DNA of 55,138 nucleotides from Firmicutes bacterium ADurb.Bin146 (GTDB lineage: Bacteria > Bacillota > Clostridia > DUPQ01), in NCBI GenBank assembly GCA_002070475.1, contig MWDI01000036.1, positions 1 through 55,138 of the forward strand, in the 5' to 3' direction. The translations under genes and the position numbers were made by a program. Position 1 is the first letter of the stretch, and the number at the start of each line of letters is the position of its first letter. The notes beneath the pieces were generated by a model, which was given only the letters and a program-made list of their open reading frames with translations, was not told where the DNA came from and made no database searches. Positions 43,253 to 51,485 of this stretch are shown one piece after another.

Positions 43253-44335
43253 CTACCGTCCTACGGTCATATCTATCTTTTTTAAATATTCCTTGTTCTC
43301 AATGTTATTTTGTATATATGTGACTAAAGAACCAACCATTTGCTCATTATCCATTCCCGAAAAGATTGTGTCCACTACGGACTGTGCATAATCTGGTTTG
43401 CCTTGCGAGATATATTGAGACAGAATCTCCGTCATCCTTGGTGCTATATATCCGATTGTATCCTGACGTATTGCAATAGATTTAAGGATTATGAATGCAT
43501 AATCTGTTTTCTTAGCCTCAATGCGCGTGTCCATCTGTTCAAGCTTATAGAACATGTCCTCTATATCATCTGACAGGAAGGATATACACACTGCTGAGTA
43601 TTCAGGACGAGAATAAACAGATATTAACTTGCCTGCCCATTCTTTAATAGAGTCCTTAATACCAGGGTCCATCTGAATAATTATCTTAATTAATTCATTA
43701 TTAATATCGTGTGCTCTGTCTATATCATCGAGATAATATAGCAGTCTTACTGCAAGTTCTATTGAATACTCAGAGAGTTTGGGCAGTGTACTGCTGTTTA
43801 TATCCACTGACAGAATGACATCTGCCGCTTTTTCATATTCTTCACTGTAAAGCAATACATATACAATACTAAGAAGATATTCCTGAGCTTTGTCATAATT
43901 TTTAGAATCATCTGTTTCAACAAGATTGAACTTAAAATGAGCATCATAATATGATTCGGACAAATACATAGCTCTTCCTTCCTCAAAAGCAGCTCGTGAT
44001 GCCTGTATCCTGTCTATTTCACTTTTTGCTGTTTCAAGATTATATAGAGGCATTTCCAGAAGGGAGAACAAATTGAGTTTCTTGTTTGCAGTTTCGTATG
44101 TAGCTTTGTCCTGTTTAAAGGAAGTAACTATGTTCTCAATATACTGATATACATATTCCGATGTATTCATCAGCTGCACATAGTTCTTTTCAATTCTTTC
44201 ATACTGCTTATTAGCTCTTTTAAAATCACCTTGCATTAAAGTATCTACCATGTCAACCCATGGTTCCTGGCTACAGCCTGATAATAAAGTGGATAACATA
44301 AGAAGACATGCTATCAGTAAACATACTTTTTTCAT
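43253..44335 (-). CDS. Helical-repeat lipoprotein of unknown function
   Basis: A 360-residue lipoprotein: signal peptide MKKVCLLIACLLMLSTLLSGC with lipidated Cys at about 21. The mature protein is almost wholly alpha-helical and looks like degenerate TPR-type helical pairs (FEEGRAMYLSESYYDAHFKF is shown in part; YVLLYSEEYEKAADVIL, LAVRLLYYLDDIDRAHDI). I do not recognise a named family. No ribosome-binding site precedes the ATG, and a promoter ends 6 bases before it, so the mRNA may be leaderless. The SGNH hydrolase, CvpA and propeller genes lie upstream on the same strand; the tRNA-Leu/fMet genes lie downstream. Confidence 0.75.
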   Translation of the reverse strand: MKKVCLLIACLLMLSTLLSGCSQEPWVDMVDTLMQGDFKRANKQYERIEKNYVQLMNTSEYVYQYIENIVTSFKQDKATYETANKKLNLFSLLEMPLYNLETAKSEIDRIQASRAAFEEGRAMYLSESYYDAHFKFNLVETDDSKNYDKAQEYLLSIVYVLLYSEEYEKAADVILSVDINSSTLPKLSEYSIELAVRLLYYLDDIDRAHDINNELIKIIIQMDPGIKDSIKEWAGKLISVYSRPEYSAVCISFLSDDIEDMFYKLEQMDTRIEAKKTDYAFIILKSIAIRQDTIGYIAPRMTEILSQYISQGKPDYAQSVVDTIFSGMDNEQMVGSLVTYIQNNIENKEYLKKIDMTVGR

Positions 44336-44341
44336 AAAAAA

Positions 44342-44370
44342 AGTATATCGTATATTACGGTTTCATTCAA
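44342..44370 (-). promoter_or_regulatory. Promoter of the helical lipoprotein gene, near start codon
   Basis: On the minus strand TTGAAT (44370-44365), a 17-base spacer and TATACT (44347-44342). RNA would start at about the A of the ATG at 44335, leaving little or no leader. Confidence 0.5.
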
Positions 44371-44379
44371 CAGAATACG

Positions 44380-45090
44380 TTAAACAGAACCCTGCATTAC
44401 CTCTCTTTTGTAATCTGATATATACTCTGTTAGGCAGCTGGCCATTATCTCATGCCCTTTTTCATTAGGGTGTATGCCATCTTGACATAACAGTTCCATA
44501 AGATTCCCTGCTTTTAAAAATGCTTTCCGTATGTCGATAAGCCGGACATTCAGCTGCTGAGATATTTTATTTATAGTAAGTGAATAAAGCTCCTGAAACC
44601 TGTATATCTTAAATACATCCTTAAGCCATTTCAATATTGCTTCTTTTGATGTCCCGTCTTTTGTTATCCAATCCAGATACTTGACAGGATCTATTGGATG
44701 AAGATTGGTGAGTACAGGTTCAATACCTTTTTCTCTAAGCGTTACAATCATCTGCTTTATTGTCTTCTCGTACTCGCTTACAGGAGTTTTCGGTTCGTGA
44801 TCCCCATCCGGATTTTGCGCTACTTCATTCCAGTTAAAATCGCAGTCATTACCTCCCAGTTCAATAAGGGCAAAGTCCGGTTTAAAATCATTTTCCAGAA
44901 GCGTCTTCTTCATCTTTTCAAAAGCCTTCGGTGCTGTCATACCGAATTTGGAATTATTCACATATCTGATATCGAAATTTTTAGCAGTTTCCGGTATGCA
45001 GCTGTTCTGAAGGAAAATATACTTGCAGGCATCATCATCATATACGACGCCTCTCATAACCGAATCTCCCCATATACATATATTGGTCAT
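44380..45090 (-). CDS. SGNH/GDSL-type esterase
   Basis: A 236-residue cytosolic SGNH hydrolase. Block I is CIWGDSVMRG with S10 as nucleophile, block III is LIELGGNDCDF with the oxyanion Asn, and block V is DGIHPNEKGHEIM with the catalytic Asp and His. The family cleaves ester bonds in lipids, acetylated sugars or carbohydrate esters; no substrate can be read here. There is no signal peptide. The ATG at 45090 has GGAGG 8 bases upstream; an in-frame GTG at 45105 lies within that site. The CvpA gene is upstream on the same strand. Confidence 0.87.
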   Translation of the reverse strand: MTNICIWGDSVMRGVVYDDDACKYIFLQNSCIPETAKNFDIRYVNNSKFGMTAPKAFEKMKKTLLENDFKPDFALIELGGNDCDFNWNEVAQNPDGDHEPKTPVSEYEKTIKQMIVTLREKGIEPVLTNLHPIDPVKYLDWITKDGTSKEAILKWLKDVFKIYRFQELYSLTINKISQQLNVRLIDIRKAFLKAGNLMELLCQDGIHPNEKGHEIMASCLTEYISDYKREVMQGSV

Positions 45091-45196
45091 AATACAGTCC
45101 TCCACATTCTGTGTAGACTATATGCTCCGAATATGAACTTAATATGACTTTTAAGTAAAACAGGAAAATATGTTTTATATAAGTATAAGCAAATCT

Positions 45197-45874
45197 CTAC
45201 TTTTTAAACATTTCCAGCAGGAGATTATTATTATACAGCACACTAGCAAGCTTGCTTTCCACAATGGCTTCATGAATCACATTCATTACTTCTGTTGTCT
45301 GGAATCCGGAAACTACAAGGCATATTATATATCCCAACAGCACTCCTGATGCCGCTCCGATAATTGCACCTACTATTGAATCCACTTGCTTGATTACAGG
45401 AAGATCAGATATCTTCTTTATTAATCCTTTAAGAAGCTTGAAAATAATTATTAACAGTATAAACAATACGATACCTATGATAATTGCTATTATGAAATCT
45501 GTTATGGTAACTACTAATCCACCCATTGCTTCTGTTTTTGTAGTAGCAGCTGAAAAATCTATTCCGTTAATGAGCCAGAGCTTTATATCATCAGGAAACG
45601 GAAGAGAATTGATGGTAGCAATAATCGTCTCTTCTATTGAATCCATATTCGGAACTAATGATTCAACCATATGCTCTATTTTTACATGTATGTTGTTATA
45701 AAAACTTGTTCCTATCAGTAAGTCCCTTATAGGCTGAGCGAATTTAAAAGCAAGAAAAATGCTGAGTATCGTAGTCAGCAGACCGTATACTGACATGATT
45801 ATTCCTCTCACTCCCCCTATAACCATTGAAACAATGATTATCCCTATTAAAATAAAGTCTGCTATGTTCATCAT
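45197..45874 (-). CDS. CvpA family membrane protein
   Basis: A 225-residue protein with four hydrophobic helices: about 5-25, 29-47, 122-150 and 167-187, the layout of CvpA (colicin V production) proteins. The start ADFILIGIIIVSMVIGGVRG and the SIVGAIIGAASGVLLGYI near the end (each with helix-breaking glycines) fit the Pfam CvpA pattern. CvpA helps membrane and envelope homeostasis; its exact activity is unknown. It begins 8 bases after the stop of the anchored propeller gene upstream, so the two form an operon. Confidence 0.88.
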   Translation of the reverse strand: MMNIADFILIGIIIVSMVIGGVRGIIMSVYGLLTTILSIFLAFKFAQPIRDLLIGTSFYNNIHVKIEHMVESLVPNMDSIEETIIATINSLPFPDDIKLWLINGIDFSAATTKTEAMGGLVVTITDFIIAIIIGIVLFILLIIIFKLLKGLIKKISDLPVIKQVDSIVGAIIGAASGVLLGYIICLVVSGFQTTEVMNVIHEAIVESKLASVLYNNNLLLEMFKK

Positions 45875-45882
45875 TTACTCCT

Positions 45883-46989
45883 TTAATACTTGTAGATGAC
45901 CGCATTCCTTGGCGTCAAAATAACAAGTCTGTTGCCACCTATCGCCATTACCTGCTGTATAAGCGAATCTGTCTCAACCGTGTGGAACTCATTTCCTTTA
46001 AGAGTAAACATACTCAGAGTCTGTGTTTTCCATATAATCAGTTTTTTCTGAGAAACCAAAAATCCCTGAATGTCCGTTTGTAATGCTTTTTCCCATTTCA
46101 ATGTACCATCGGAATCTATTTGAAAAATCCTGTCTTCGCCATCTATTATAGCATATCCATATGCCCTGTTTTCATTTCCTTTAATATAAATAATCTGTTG
46201 GCCTTTAATTACTTCAGTCTTTTCCATTTTACTATTTACTATCAGAATATCAGAATCATCTGCAATAAGGAATCTGCCTTCTTCCAGGCACACAGCTTTT
46301 GGCATGAACTTATCCAGTGTAATACCAGCTACCGGAGTAGATTTCCCTATATCAAATACTTCGATATATGTTTTTGACATATCCTCAGGGTTACAGGAAA
46401 CAACAACAAATTTCTCTTCATCTTCAAACATGTCAAGATATACAGGGTATCTGTTTGAGTACTGTATGTCATTTTTATATCCATCAGGTATTATGAGGTT
46501 CGTCTGATATATGGAACAGTATGCGGCTCCTTGATATCCAAGTGAGCCTTCACATAGTAAAAACATATATTCATCAAATGCGAATATGTATGTTATACTG
46601 GTTTTTGCAGTATATTCATCGATTTTTTTACCATCAGAGAAGACCATGTACGATGTAGTGCCCTTATCATATGCCACTACATGGGTATTCGAACAGGCAA
46701 TCTGCGTATCTGTATAGGAAAGAAGATACGACCTCAAAAATTCCCCATTACTTTTATATATTGATAACCCATTATCAGCATAAATATATATATAACCATT
46801 CTCCGATGCGGCCACGCTTCCTGTCGATATAGGAATTGTGTATTCTACTCCTGCGTCCTTAGCAATTACATCAGCTTTAAAGAACCGCAGAATCTCTGTT
46901 TTGAAGAATATGAAACCAGCTGCTATTCCAATAATCAGCAATGCTATGGTTATAATCCAGTAAGCTTTTTTCTTTCGTTTTTTAGCCAA
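45883..46989 (-). CDS. Membrane-anchored beta-propeller protein (DUF5711-like)
   Basis: A 368-residue protein with a lysine-rich N-terminus, one membrane helix (about 10-30) and an outside domain of repeating beta blades, for example GYIYIYADNGLSIYKSNGE, RFLIADDSDILIVNSK and KLIIWKTQTLSMFTL. The pattern and the CvpA neighbour fit the DUF5711 family of Clostridia, but I assign this from memory of the family. It may sense or bind an envelope component. AGGAGA precedes the ATG. The gene is first in an operon with cvpA. Confidence 0.75.
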   Translation of the reverse strand: MAKKRKKKAYWIITIALLIIGIAAGFIFFKTEILRFFKADVIAKDAGVEYTIPISTGSVAASENGYIYIYADNGLSIYKSNGEFLRSYLLSYTDTQIACSNTHVVAYDKGTTSYMVFSDGKKIDEYTAKTSITYIFAFDEYMFLLCEGSLGYQGAAYCSIYQTNLIIPDGYKNDIQYSNRYPVYLDMFEDEEKFVVVSCNPEDMSKTYIEVFDIGKSTPVAGITLDKFMPKAVCLEEGRFLIADDSDILIVNSKMEKTEVIKGQQIIYIKGNENRAYGYAIIDGEDRIFQIDSDGTLKWEKALQTDIQGFLVSQKKLIIWKTQTLSMFTLKGNEFHTVETDSLIQQVMAIGGNRLVILTPRNAVIYKY

Positions 46990-47095
46990 TTAAAGATATC
47001 TCCTATCCTTTTTATCAAGTCATATTCTATCATAATACATATGCTGCTACAAACAACATGTACCCGTAAATTAAATATTTTGCAATCTTTTTCTG

Positions 47096-47124
47096 TTGAC
47101 AAACAAAAGTCTATTTTGTATACT
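47096..47124 (+). promoter_or_regulatory. Promoter of the tRNA-Asp/Phe/Gly/Cys operon
   Basis: TTGACA (47096-47101), 17-base spacer and TATACT (47119-47124): a near-consensus promoter, about 95 bases before the first tRNA. Confidence 0.8.
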
Positions 47125-47219
47125 CAATGAGCGGTTCTGATTTTGAACCTGGATTGTACTTTTTAAAGAGAATATTTCTGTATAAGATCTGGTAAAAGAG
47201 CAATTTTTTCCCATTACGC

Positions 47220-47296
47220 GGCCTGGTAGTTCAGTTGGTTAGAATGCCAGCCTGTCACGCTGGAGGTCGTGGGTTCGAGCCCCATCCAGGTCGCCA
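47220..47296 (+). tRNA. tRNA-Asp (GUC)
   Basis: 77 bases with encoded CCA. Acceptor GGCCTGG/CCAGGTC, anticodon loop CTGTCAC (GUC), T-loop GGTTCGAGCC. Confidence 0.97.
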
Positions 47297-47299
47297 TAT

Positions 47300-47375
47300 G
47301 CCCAGATAGCTCAGTCGGTAGAGCAAGGGACTGAAAATCCCTGTGTCGACGGTTCAATTCCGCCTCTGGGCACCA
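47300..47375 (+). tRNA. tRNA-Phe (GAA)
   Basis: 76 bases with encoded CCA. Acceptor GCCCAGA/TCTGGGC, anticodon loop CTGAAAA (GAA), T-loop GGTTCAATTCC. It follows tRNA-Asp by 3 bases. Confidence 0.97.
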
Positions 47376-47380
47376 AACAA

Positions 47381-47455
47381 GCGGGTTTAACTCAGTGGTA
47401 GAGTGTCACCTTGCCAAGGTGAAAGTCGCGAGTCCGAATCTCGTAACCCGCTCCA
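47381..47455 (+). tRNA. tRNA-Gly (GCC)
   Basis: 75 bases with encoded CCA. Acceptor GCGGGTT/AACCCGC, anticodon loop TTGCCAA (GCC). Third in the array. Confidence 0.97.
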
Positions 47456-47464
47456 TTTTTTTAT

Positions 47465-47538
47465 GGCGCCATAACCAAGCGGTAAGGTAGAGGTCTGCAA
47501 AACCTTCATCTCCGGTTCAAATCCGGATGGCGCCTCCA
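47465..47538 (+). tRNA. tRNA-Cys (GCA)
   Basis: 74 bases with encoded CCA. Acceptor GGCGCCA/TGGCGCC, anticodon loop CTGCAAA (GCA), T-loop GGTTCAAATCC. Last in the array. Confidence 0.97.
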
Positions 47539-47567
47539 TGACATGAATGGTATCAAATGCCAACCGG

Positions 47568-47597
47568 AAAACCGAGAATATACTCGGTTTTTCTTGT
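47568..47597 (+). terminator. Terminator of the tRNA operon
   Basis: ACCGAG (47571-47576) and CTCGGT (47583-47588) pair across AATATA, extended by A-T pairs, with the run TTTTTCTTG after. It lies 33 bases after tRNA-Cys. Confidence 0.85.
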
Positions 47598-47650
47598 TTT
47601 TATCGCTTCTATAGCATTTTCAGAGATAAACCATGAAAGGGAAAATATCA

Positions 47651-49363
47651 ATGAAATATAATATTTTACTTCATACACCGGTTAAAATTTACAATGTTCT
47701 GGATATTGAAGGTTTACATTATAGTGCAGAAATACATATCCAGGAAGCAGAAATAACCATATCATGCATCAGGAAAACAAATGGAATATACAAGATATTT
47801 GAATTAACCGCACAAAGCATGAATCCTGCAAAATGCTATATTTCTGTTCATGGTGTCGGTGAAGGAGAGCTTTATTCGTTTGCAGGCAAAAGCGAGCAGG
47901 AACAGATACTACGGCAAAGTCCCCATAATTATATGAATTATCAATATAAGATGGATAAAAGCGCCATTCCGTCTGTTGCTGTAGTAACAGAGGAAGGCTG
48001 TGATATCTGGGTCAGTGACAATCCCGCTCATTGCGACAACTATACAACACAGCATATAATACCCCAAAATAATGAATTTTTTCTATCATCAGGCGATAAT
48101 GGCGGAAGCCCGAATTTTGAAGGGGATGAATTCCTGCCATATTATCATTCTATAGACAAAGATATAAAACATACATTCAAAGTTGCTATGTGTAAGACAA
48201 AATCAGATAATCAGAAGGCAATAAATCGTGATATGTTTGTTCTTATCAATTCTGTTTTCGGCAATAATGACAACTCAGTATATCACGCAATGTGCTTTGG
48301 TGCTAATTATATGCATTATCGCAGGAATGAAGAAGGGTCAAGCGATTATTGGATAGTTGCAGGTATACAGTATGCGAACAGTCAATATATAAGAGATTCA
48401 TTTTACCAGACAATGATACTGCCATACGAAATGGAACAGCAATGTTATAACGCATATGCATGCAGAAAAGATTATGAAAAGATATCCGGTGCCGAAAACC
48501 CATTGTTCCTTATAATATGGTCCTATCGAATATATAAACGTGGCGGACAATACAAAAAAGAATTATTAGATACCATGGTTAAAAAAATGTTTATGAATAT
48601 AGATAAATATGGCAATGGAGGATATTGTGCGGATTGTCGTGAAGATGGAACCTTTCGTAACTGGTTTGATATCTGCGCTTATGAATTTGATGATATTGAT
48701 GCTTATTCACAGGGACTTTGCATATGTGCGCTTTATATAGCAAAAGAATTAGGATATGATGTCGGCAATCGGCTTGTAATAGCACTTAATGCTTACCTTT
48801 CGCTATATAACGGAAAATTCATGCAGATGAGTGCCAAAAAGCCATATCTTGCGTTGGACTGCTTTATTGGTCCGCTTTTATACTACATGCTGTTCGGCAA
48901 GTCTTTTATACCGGATTATATCGCTTCGAACACATATAACTTCATTATAAACAGCAATGCGAAAACAAAATATGGCATAAAAATCGTATCCGATGTCAAT
49001 GGTGACTATTTACCTCAGGAAGCATACAGAGCTTACAACAAGGAGAATAAGTACATGGAAGCTGTGAAGTTAGGCAGCTATGCAAACGGCGGTTCTTATC
49101 ATATTTATGAAATGATGTTCCACATTGCCGCTTTTCTGCATCACGCTGATGGCGTTGTAGATAATATGACGAAGCGTTTGTTCGTGGATTTGGATTATGA
49201 CGGAGCTACACATGAATACACGAGCACAATTTCCGGATTCTGTTCAAAAGCAAACCAGGGGTGGAATGCCGCTATTTACAGTATGTGGGCTGAGCTCATA
49301 GAACGTGGTGTTGGTGATAAAACATTTTTTGAAGACGCGGAAGCCAAACTACGTTCTCTGTAA
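47651..49363 (+). CDS. Unrecognised 570-residue protein, possible helical-barrel glycosidase
   Basis: I do not recognise this protein as a named family. The first 220 residues are beta-rich (VSDNPAHCDNY, EFFLSSGDNGGSPNFEGDEFL in parts), and from about 220 to the end it is alpha-helical with aromatic-rich helices, for example FLIIWSYRIYKRGG, WFDICAYEFDDIDAYSQG and KPYLALDCFIGPL. A beta-sandwich followed by an (alpha/alpha) helical domain with such Trp/Tyr/Asp clusters is the usual build of six-hairpin glycosidases and polysaccharide lyases. No signal peptide. The ATG at 47651 has AAAGGG 9 bases upstream; an ATG at 47633 is in frame. It stands alone after the tRNA array. Function is inference only. 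Confidence 0.65.
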   Translation: MKYNILLHTPVKIYNVLDIEGLHYSAEIHIQEAEITISCIRKTNGIYKIFELTAQSMNPAKCYISVHGVGEGELYSFAGKSEQEQILRQSPHNYMNYQYKMDKSAIPSVAVVTEEGCDIWVSDNPAHCDNYTTQHIIPQNNEFFLSSGDNGGSPNFEGDEFLPYYHSIDKDIKHTFKVAMCKTKSDNQKAINRDMFVLINSVFGNNDNSVYHAMCFGANYMHYRRNEEGSSDYWIVAGIQYANSQYIRDSFYQTMILPYEMEQQCYNAYACRKDYEKISGAENPLFLIIWSYRIYKRGGQYKKELLDTMVKKMFMNIDKYGNGGYCADCREDGTFRNWFDICAYEFDDIDAYSQGLCICALYIAKELGYDVGNRLVIALNAYLSLYNGKFMQMSAKKPYLALDCFIGPLLYYMLFGKSFIPDYIASNTYNFIINSNAKTKYGIKIVSDVNGDYLPQEAYRAYNKENKYMEAVKLGSYANGGSYHIYEMMFHIAAFLHHADGVVDNMTKRLFVDLDYDGATHEYTSTISGFCSKANQGWNAAIYSMWAELIERGVGDKTFFEDAEAKLRSL

Positions 49364-49414
49364 AGGTTAAACAAGCCTTATTATGATACTGATAATTTAA
49401 TGATTTATTTAACC

Positions 49415-49443
49415 TTGATATAATTTACACTCTATGGTAATAT
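49415..49443 (+). promoter_or_regulatory. Promoter of the GNAT gene
   Basis: TTGATA (49415-49420), 17-base spacer, TAATAT (49438-49443) with an extended -10 TGG directly before it. It lies 75 bases before the start codon. Confidence 0.65.
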
Positions 49444-49517
49444 GGTTTTACAAAAAGAACCGTCATTGATTATTCAAAGAAGGGCTTTTAAATATTTTTT
49501 ACTGCGAGGTAAGCGAT

Positions 49518-50060
49518 ATGGAAAGAGCCGCTTCTGTTTTTTTACATGCGGACATAGATACATCAAAAGCAGCATATTTACTAGACTGGGTAAGAGATCC
49601 TGTAGTTACCAGGTATCTTAATGAAAAATCCGATGTTGCTGAGAAATTGAATCACATAATAACAACTGTACACCCTTCCCTTTTGACCTGTCATCTTAAT
49701 AAAAGCGGACGATTCTATTTTGTCTGCAGACAGAATAATGAAGCTATAGGTTTTGTAAGGCTGGCAGATACTGATACTCCTAAAGAATATGAACTGGTTA
49801 TAGTCATAGGCAGGAAAGAGATATGGGGAAAAGGATATGGTACAAAAGCTGTAAGGGAATGCTTAAGAACCGCATTTTTCGAATGGCGCGCAGAGAGAGT
49901 TACTGCATATGTCCATTTTGACAATGTAGGCTGTGCGAAGGCATTAAGAAAAGCAGGTATGAAACATATTTCACAAACTGAGAATTGTGATTTCTTTGAT
50001 ATTACGTTTGATGAGTTCATATCTTACTTTTCAAAGAAGGATAAATCTGTAAATTCATAA
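49518..50060 (+). CDS. GNAT-family N-acetyltransferase (RimL/RimJ-like)
   Basis: A 180-residue GNAT acetyltransferase. The acetyl-CoA pyrophosphate loop is KEIWGKGYGTKAVRE (Q/R-x-x-G-x-G/A pattern as GKGYGT) near residue 105, preceded by the strand ELVIVIGR, and the C-terminal ERVTAYVHFDNVGCAKALRKAGM is typical of RimJ/RimL-type proteins (quoted in parts: AYVHFDNVGCAKAL). It would transfer an acetyl group to an amine of an unknown substrate. GAGG stands 8 bases before the ATG. It is monocistronic. Confidence 0.9.
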   Translation: MERAASVFLHADIDTSKAAYLLDWVRDPVVTRYLNEKSDVAEKLNHIITTVHPSLLTCHLNKSGRFYFVCRQNNEAIGFVRLADTDTPKEYELVIVIGRKEIWGKGYGTKAVRECLRTAFFEWRAERVTAYVHFDNVGCAKALRKAGMKHISQTENCDFFDITFDEFISYFSKKDKSVNS

Positions 50061-50126
50061 GGATATATAGGTATATTAATAGTTAAATAATCTAAAACAG
50101 CAGCTTGATTAACATCTTTAAAAGTG

Positions 50127-50155
50127 TTGACTTCACTAAATTTAATATATAAGAT
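50127..50155 (+). promoter_or_regulatory. Promoter of the PL22-like/UroD operon
   Basis: TTGACT (50127-50132), a 17-base spacer and TAAGAT (50150-50155). Transcription from here leaves a leader of about 90 bases with a hairpin (GTGTAAAGG 50171-50179 with CCTTTACGC 50207-50215). Confidence 0.6.
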
Positions 50156-50253
50156 TGTGGTGATGAACTAGTGTAAAGGAAAGATTTTTTACCGATGCGT
50201 TATATGCCTTTACGCTTTATTATCGATATCAATGCTAAAGAAACGGATTATCC

Positions 50254-51453
50254 ATGGAACTGTATAAAGGATTCAAAACGGAAACCGATCCTGAGACAGG
50301 GCGAAAGCTGATACGCTTGACAGAGTGGAATGCTTTTTGCTACCCCCTCTACTATTTCATACCCTCAATAACAAACGATAATCGTTTTTTAGTTTACCAT
50401 AAATGTGATGATACAGGTGTGCAGCTGAGGGTATTAAATCTGCAGACTGGTGAGGATAAACAGCTGACTCATGCCGCCAACAGTGCAGATGAAGCACAGT
50501 GGAGACCATGGTGTACTCCCTGCGGCGATGGTGTATTGGATCATAGAAGCGTATTAAATACTGTTAATAACACCGTCGTTTATTTCGACTGCAATATTGC
50601 CCGTGAGATTAATATTGAGACGCTGGAAGAGAGAGAGCTTTTTACTCTTGACAAGGAAAGGTATCCGATTTCGCAAAGCTGTGTAACTCCTGATGGCAAA
50701 TGGTTTGTTTTTTCGCACATAGACAAATCCTTCTATTACGAAATGACGGCTGGGAACTGGTCAGATTATATCAAATATCGCCCTTTAACCAAAGACTGCA
50801 CAATACAGGCATATAACTTCGAAACTGGGGAAATGAGGGATATTCTGATTCTCAATGCGGTTATGCATCATATTATCCCATATGGCAGTGACTACTTTGC
50901 GATAAACCATCCTCCTACAGAATCAGGTATACTTTTTACCGGTCTGGAAGGACGCTGGTATACACATATACGTACCAAATCAGCTGATGGACGTGTAGCA
51001 AACCACTGTGCCGTAACTAATCGGGGCATAGTCTATGAAGCGTGCAAATTCCATGGAGACAACTGCGGCGGCATTTATCACCCATTTACCCATCGCTACA
51101 TTGAGTACAAGCTTCCAGAATTCTTCGGATACACCCACACCGGTTTCGACCCGAATGGGGATTTAATCTTTTATGAAAATCTGAATTATGATAATACAGG
51201 TATCCACTGTCACAACATGTATAAAATGAACCGATACGAGATAGATGGACCATGCAGCTGGGAACTTCTGATGGGGAACAGGCCTACTTATGGTTCTCGT
51301 TCCTCCCAGAAGTCGCATTTTCATCCAAGAGTAACACCTGATAACCGATATATCCTTTTTACAGGAGGGTATGAAAAAACTAGGACAAATCAGCTTTATC
51401 TTCTTGATATCAGTTATGTCAAACCTACAGAGAATTTACCTGATTTAGAATAA
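50254..51453 (+). CDS. PL22-like oligogalacturonate lyase family beta-propeller protein
   Basis: A 399-residue protein that fits the oligogalacturonate lyase (PL22) propeller. Repeated strands such as FLVYHKCDDTGVQLRVLNL, RFLVYHKCDD and the YILFTG near the end are TolB/PL22-like, and a histidine-rich pattern near residue 350 (SSQKSHFHPRVTPDNRYI) fits the Mn-binding histidine cluster, as do HHIIPYGSDYF and NHCAVTN. OgL converts unsaturated digalacturonate to 5-keto-4-deoxyuronate in pectin breakdown. No signal peptide. It stands 32 bases before a UroD-type gene on the same strand, an unexpected partner. Lyase activity is not proven, as several propeller relatives have lost it. Confidence 0.65.
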   Translation: MELYKGFKTETDPETGRKLIRLTEWNAFCYPLYYFIPSITNDNRFLVYHKCDDTGVQLRVLNLQTGEDKQLTHAANSADEAQWRPWCTPCGDGVLDHRSVLNTVNNTVVYFDCNIAREINIETLEERELFTLDKERYPISQSCVTPDGKWFVFSHIDKSFYYEMTAGNWSDYIKYRPLTKDCTIQAYNFETGEMRDILILNAVMHHIIPYGSDYFAINHPPTESGILFTGLEGRWYTHIRTKSADGRVANHCAVTNRGIVYEACKFHGDNCGGIYHPFTHRYIEYKLPEFFGYTHTGFDPNGDLIFYENLNYDNTGIHCHNMYKMNRYEIDGPCSWELLMGNRPTYGSRSSQKSHFHPRVTPDNRYILFTGGYEKTRTNQLYLLDISYVKPTENLPDLE

Positions 51454-51485
51454 AGCAGGGTATTTGAAAAATATTAAAGGATGGT

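Noticed and set aside
47220..47538. Integration site or mobile element at the tRNA array
   Set aside because: All four tRNAs are intact, with no partial duplicates, integrase gene or direct repeats beside them.
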